In this document: piece by piece, positions 6,414 to 9,437 of the stretch
Numbering within the stretch: position 1 is the first letter of the stretch
Layout of the letters: each line of letters opens with the position of its first letter
Source: Candidatus Thiodiazotropha sp. (ex Gloverina cf. vestifex)
Lineage (GTDB): Bacteria > Pseudomonadota > Gammaproteobacteria > Chromatiales > Chromatiaceae
Assembly (NCBI GenBank): GCA_025656435.1
Contig: JAHXHT010000072.1
Coordinates: 1 to 9,437 of the forward strand
Reading direction: 5' to 3'
Length of the DNA: 9,437 bases
Notes under the pieces: model-generated
The model's input: the letters and a program-made list of their open reading frames with translations, nothing else
What the model was told of the DNA's origin: nothing
Databases searched by the model: none
Program-made: the position numbers and the translations under genes

Positions 6414-8663
6414 TCAGCCAACCTCGACCCGGTCAACTCTTTGGAAACCTCGCGGCAACTTGTTTCCGCGGCGACCACGCTCTCCCTGGTAGCTGTCGAG
6501 ATCAGCGGGTTTCAGTACGATATAACGTTTTCCCGCGTGTGCCGTCAGGCTCTGTCCCTGGGGTATGACCGCCAGGGCGACCACAAACTCCGCTCTCTCT
6601 GCAACACGTTTGGCAGGGATGCCGATAATTTTATTCCCCTTACCTCGCGCCAGCTCAGGCAACTCCAGTAAAGGAAATACCAACATACGGCCCTCATTCG
6701 TGATGGCCGCGACCCGGTCACTGGCTGCGTCGCTCACGGGTACGGGAGGCAGCACCTTGGCGCCTTTAGGTAGGGAGAGCAAGGCTTTACCTGATTTATT
6801 CTTGGCAAACATGCCGGCGATCTGTGTCCTGAAGCCATACCCCGCATCCGAGGCCAGGAGATATTCGCCCTCGGTCTCACCGCCCAATACAGCACAAAAC
6901 ACGGCACCATTGGCTGGAGAAAGCCGGCCGGTCAGGGGTTCCCCTTGGCTGCGTGCCGATGGCAGCGTACCAGCCTGCAGTGAATAACTACGGCCATTGG
7001 AATCGATAAATACCGCCTGCTGGTTGCTTCGCAGACGTGCCGCTGCCAAGAAGCCGTCACCTGCTTTGTAGTTGAGCCCGGCAGGGTCAATTTCGTGACC
7101 CTTGGCGGCACGGGCCCAACCCTTCTCCGAAAGCACAACCGTCACCGGCTCGCTGGGGGTCAGGTCGGTTTCCGCCAAAGCTTCGGCTGGTGGTCGCGCT
7201 GTGATGGGGGATCGGCGTTCGTCACCAAACTGCTCCGCATCCGCTTCGATCTCCTTGCGAATCAGGGTGCGCAGGCGCTGTTTGGAGCCCAGAGTCTTCT
7301 CCAGCCAAAGCCGTTCCTTCTCCAGTTCCGCCTGCTCGCCACGGATCTTCATCTCTTCCAGCTTCGCCAGGTGCCGCAGGCGTAGATTGAGGATCGCCTC
7401 GGCCTGGGTCTCGGAGAGGGAGAAACGTTTTATCAATTCTGCCTTCGGATCATCCTCATAGCGGATGATGGCAATCACCTCGTCGATATTGAGGAAGGCG
7501 ATCATCAGGCCCTGCAGAATATGCAGCCGTTCGTTGACCTGGTCGAGTCGATATTGCAGACGTCTGCGTACCGTTTCCGTGCGGAATTGGAGCCACTCTT
7601 TCAGTAGTGTGCGCAGATCTTTGACCGCTGGGCGGCCGTTGGTGCCGATCAGGTTGATGTTGACCCGGTAGGTGCGCTCCAGATCGGTGGAGGCAAAGAG
7701 ATGGGACATCAGCCGCTCCACATCGACCCGATTGGAACGGGGCACGATCACCAGACGGGTGGGATTCTCATGGTCCGACTCATCCCGCAAATCCTCCACC
7801 ATGGGGAGCTTTTTCACCTGCATCTGGGCCGCAATTTGCTCCAAGATCTTGGCCCCGGAGACCTGGTGCGGCAATGCGGTAACGATAATATCGCCATTTT
7901 CCCGCTCGAAAACTGCACGCATACGGATCGAACCGTTCCCCGACTCATAGAGTTTGTGCAGATCCTGGACCGGCGTAATGATCTCCGCCTCGGTGGGATA
8001 GTCAGGACCCTGGATATATGTCATCAGCTCGGGCGTTGTGGCCTTGGGCGACTCCAGCAGATGGACACAGGCCTCAGCAACCTCCTGCAGATTGTGTGGC
8101 GGTATATCGGTCGCCATCCCCACCGCAATACCCGAGGTGCCGTTCAACAACACATTGGGCAGTCTTGCCGGCAGAATGGAGGGCTCTTTCAGGGTGCCGT
8201 CGAAATTAGGCTCCCAATCCACTGTCCCCTGCCCCAGCTCAGACAATAGGACTTGCGCGTAAGGCGTCAACCTTGATTCGGTGTAGCGCATGGCCGCGAA
8301 GGATTTGGGATCGTCCGGCGAACCCCAGTTACCCTGACCGTCCACCAGCGGGTAGCGATAGGAGAAGTTCTGCGCCATCAACACCATCGCCTCATAACAG
8401 GCGCTGTCCCCGTGGGGATGAAACTTACCCAGCACATCACCCACTGTACGGGCTGACTTCTTGTACTTGGCGCTGGCGCTCAGTCCCAGCTCCGACATGG
8501 CGTAGACAATGCGTCGCTGAACAGGTTTGAGGCCATCGCCGATATGCGGCAGGGCGCGGTCCAGAATGACGTACATGGAATAGTCCAGGTAGGCCTTCTC
8601 GGTAAACTCGCTGAGGGGAACCTGCTCGATACCCTCAAAACTGTGATCAATGTTGTCGCTCAT
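6414..8663 (-). CDS. parC: DNA topoisomerase IV subunit A
   Basis: Breaks and rejoins DNA with ParE to decatenate daughter chromosomes. The protein is 749 aa (E. coli 752). The N-terminal winged-helix/tower region contains DGLKPVQRR (43-51), HPHGDSACYEAM (82-93) and the catalytic Tyr127 in MRYTES. The central region includes the coiled-coil arm to about 480. The C-terminal pinwheel domain includes PSARSQGEPLTGR (about 580-600). This segment and the lack of a canonical GyrA box point to ParC rather than GyrA. The quinolone-target positions Ser87 and Glu91 (E. coli S80, E84) have the usual susceptible residues. The ATG at 8663 gives the expected MSDN-type N terminus, but no clear Shine-Dalgarno precedes it. 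A TATCAT (8702-8707) upstream could be a -10 box, without a recognisable -35. Confidence 0.97.
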   Translation of the reverse strand: MSDNIDHSFEGIEQVPLSEFTEKAYLDYSMYVILDRALPHIGDGLKPVQRRIVYAMSELGLSASAKYKKSARTVGDVLGKFHPHGDSACYEAMVLMAQNFSYRYPLVDGQGNWGSPDDPKSFAAMRYTESRLTPYAQVLLSELGQGTVDWEPNFDGTLKEPSILPARLPNVLLNGTSGIAVGMATDIPPHNLQEVAEACVHLLESPKATTPELMTYIQGPDYPTEAEIITPVQDLHKLYESGNGSIRMRAVFERENGDIIVTALPHQVSGAKILEQIAAQMQVKKLPMVEDLRDESDHENPTRLVIVPRSNRVDVERLMSHLFASTDLERTYRVNINLIGTNGRPAVKDLRTLLKEWLQFRTETVRRRLQYRLDQVNERLHILQGLMIAFLNIDEVIAIIRYEDDPKAELIKRFSLSETQAEAILNLRLRHLAKLEEMKIRGEQAELEKERLWLEKTLGSKQRLRTLIRKEIEADAEQFGDERRSPITARPPAEALAETDLTPSEPVTVVLSEKGWARAAKGHEIDPAGLNYKAGDGFLAAARLRSNQQAVFIDSNGRSYSLQAGTLPSARSQGEPLTGRLSPANGAVFCAVLGGETEGEYLLASDAGYGFRTQIAGMFAKNKSGKALLSLPKGAKVLPPVPVSDAASDRVAAITNEGRMLVFPLLELPELARGKGNKIIGIPAKRVAERAEFVVALAVIPQGQSLTAHAGKRYIVLKPADLDSYQGERGRRGNKLPRGFQRVDRVEVG

Positions 8664-8720
8664 GACATTCGCTGACGGCTGCGATGAAAAAATGATGGCA
8701 GATGATACGTAATGCGGCCC

Positions 8721-8737
8721 TCGGAGGGAATCTCCGA
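8721..8737 (-). other. Small palindrome upstream of parC
   Basis: TCGGAG-ATTCC-CTCCGA is a perfect 6-bp inverted repeat in the 123-bp gap between the membrane-protein gene and parC. It is followed by GGGCCGC rather than T residues, so it is not a classical terminator. It could be an operator-like site or a chance structure. Confidence 0.25.
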
Positions 8738-8786
8738 TTGTGTATAGGAAGATCGAGTTCTACTAAAAGCCTAAGAAGAGCAGAAC

Positions 8787-9383
8787 TTATTTTCTTTTAA
8801 TGACCAATGCCGTCAGACACAGAAGTGCGCTTGAATAAAGCAGTGGCACAACCCAAACAGAGACCGGAAGTGCCTGTAACCAGCCCGCCAAGAGAGAAAC
8901 ACCGAAGACTAGTCCTGCGGCACCTGTCAGCCACAACAAGACGAAAAGTATCCTCGCCAAACCGATATCCGATCCATAACTGACCGTTAACATGCCTTTG
9001 ATATAGATAATGATCATGCACCATACCAGCGCCAAAAACAGCAGGTAGACAACACCGGGCGTTGCACCCAACAGAGCAGCTGTATGAAAGGCAAGCTGCG
9101 AGGCCATTATCACAAAGAACAGAGATGCAATGCGCACATAACCCACGGCTGTCACTCTCAAAGCATTGGGCAGAAATGCGAATAGTGGCCCCAGCAACAT
9201 TGAGGGCAGGATGGCAAACAGCAGGTTATATAGCGGCCAGCCAAGCAGATCATCACTCGACAGACTCATCTGCAAAACCGCAGCTAGCAAGCTAACAGCG
9301 CAAGCAAAGGCGAAGAGTCTCAGTGGCGACGCGGAAAGCCATTGCCCAAGCGTGTCGCTACCTCGTGAAAGATTTTGGGACAT
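8787..9383 (-). CDS. Hypothetical six-helix integral membrane protein
   Basis: I do not recognise this 198-aa protein with confidence. It has a short polar N terminus (1-18) and six strongly hydrophobic segments at about 21-41, 50-72, 80-104, 110-132, 143-165 and 172-194, ending in the basic KRK. No signal peptidase site, metal-binding cluster or catalytic motif is evident; the only His is at 100, and Cys are at 28, 122 and 189. The opening SPLRLFAFACAVSLLAA and the helix ending AFLPNAL faintly recall the first helices of NnrS-family membrane proteins, but the WHxHE signature is absent and the length is half, so this is only a guess. I prefer the ATG at 9383 because GGGGA (9389-9393) lies 5 nt upstream. 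A TTG at 9395 is also possible, and the frame stays open to the window edge. Confidence 0.75.
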   Translation of the reverse strand: MSQNLSRGSDTLGQWLSASPLRLFAFACAVSLLAAVLQMSLSSDDLLGWPLYNLLFAILPSMLLGPLFAFLPNALRVTAVGYVRIASLFFVIMASQLAFHTAALLGATPGVVYLLFLALVWCMIIIYIKGMLTVSYGSDIGLARILFVLLWLTGAAGLVFGVSLLAGWLQALPVSVWVVPLLYSSALLCLTALVIKRK

Positions 9384-9399
9384 CCGAGTCCCCAAAATC
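9371..9399 (-). promoter_or_regulatory. Hairpin burying the ribosome-binding site of the membrane-protein gene
   Basis: On the minus strand GATTTTGGG pairs perfectly with CCCAAAATC (9 bp) around an 11-nt loop that contains the ATG at 9383. The Shine-Dalgarno GGGGA is half in the stem. A second, shorter stem (GAGTC at 9400-9404 with GACTC at 9386-9390) cannot form at the same time. As RNA this could repress or tune translation; as DNA it could be an operator. This assumes that the ATG at 9383 is the real start. Confidence 0.45.
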
Positions 9400-9437
9400 G
9401 ACTCGCCAACGCGACAGCCGTTATGCCCCGACCGTCC

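Noticed and set aside
7701..8249. Plus-strand ORF of 182 aa opposite parC
   Set aside because: Antisense frame of a conserved ParC core with no independent evidence of coding.
8664..8786. Terminator for the membrane-protein gene or clear parC promoter
   Set aside because: The palindromes here lack T-runs, and the TATCAT candidate has no convincing -35 at normal spacing.

Overview
The window is chromosomal housekeeping DNA from a gammaproteobacterium. The evidence is the block trigger factor–ClpP–ClpX–Lon in the same order and orientation as the classical gammaproteobacterial locus, ParC and Lon sequences very close to the Enterobacteria/Pseudomonas/Chromatiales type, and a lon heat-shock promoter almost matching the E. 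coli one. A free-living or symbiotic Chromatiales-like lineage is possible, but that is an impression from sequence style, not something the window proves. Every gene is on the minus strand, so transcription runs from right to left.

Reading in the direction of transcription: at the right edge lies an unrecognised small six-helix inner-membrane protein (8787-9383), whose ribosome-binding site sits in a strong 9-bp inverted repeat. A 123-bp gap leads to parC (6414-8663), the A-type subunit of topoisomerase IV. A 107-bp gap follows, with a perfect TATAAT box and a GC-rich discriminator. It leads into a single tRNA-Leu(UAG) with an encoded CCA (6222-6306). After a short hairpin comes tig (4844-6130, trigger factor), then clpP (4179-4820) after only 23 bp. 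clpX (2761-4035) lies behind a 143-bp gap that carries a good sigma-70 promoter. Finally lon (120-2567) lies behind a 193-bp gap holding a sigma-32 (heat-shock) promoter and an intrinsic terminator. The last 119 bases, beyond lon, hold no gene that I can support, only a structured hairpin.

Functionally, tig-clpP-clpX-lon is a protein-quality-control cluster. Trigger factor meets nascent chains at the ribosome exit, ClpXP degrades tagged and specific substrates, and Lon degrades misfolded and regulatory proteins. The regulatory signals suggest tig-clpP as one unit (possibly fed from the tRNA promoter), clpX with its own additional promoter, and lon as a separately terminated heat-shock unit. 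All catalytic residues that I checked in ClpP, ClpX, Lon and ParC are present, and I see no frameshifts, insertion sequences, CRISPR or signs of horizontal transfer.

I found no convincing undescribed multi-gene system. The most interesting items are the lon promoter placed so that its transcript begins with the upstream gene's terminator hairpin, the hairpin that buries the start site of the unknown membrane protein, and a U-U mismatch in the tRNA anticodon stem.
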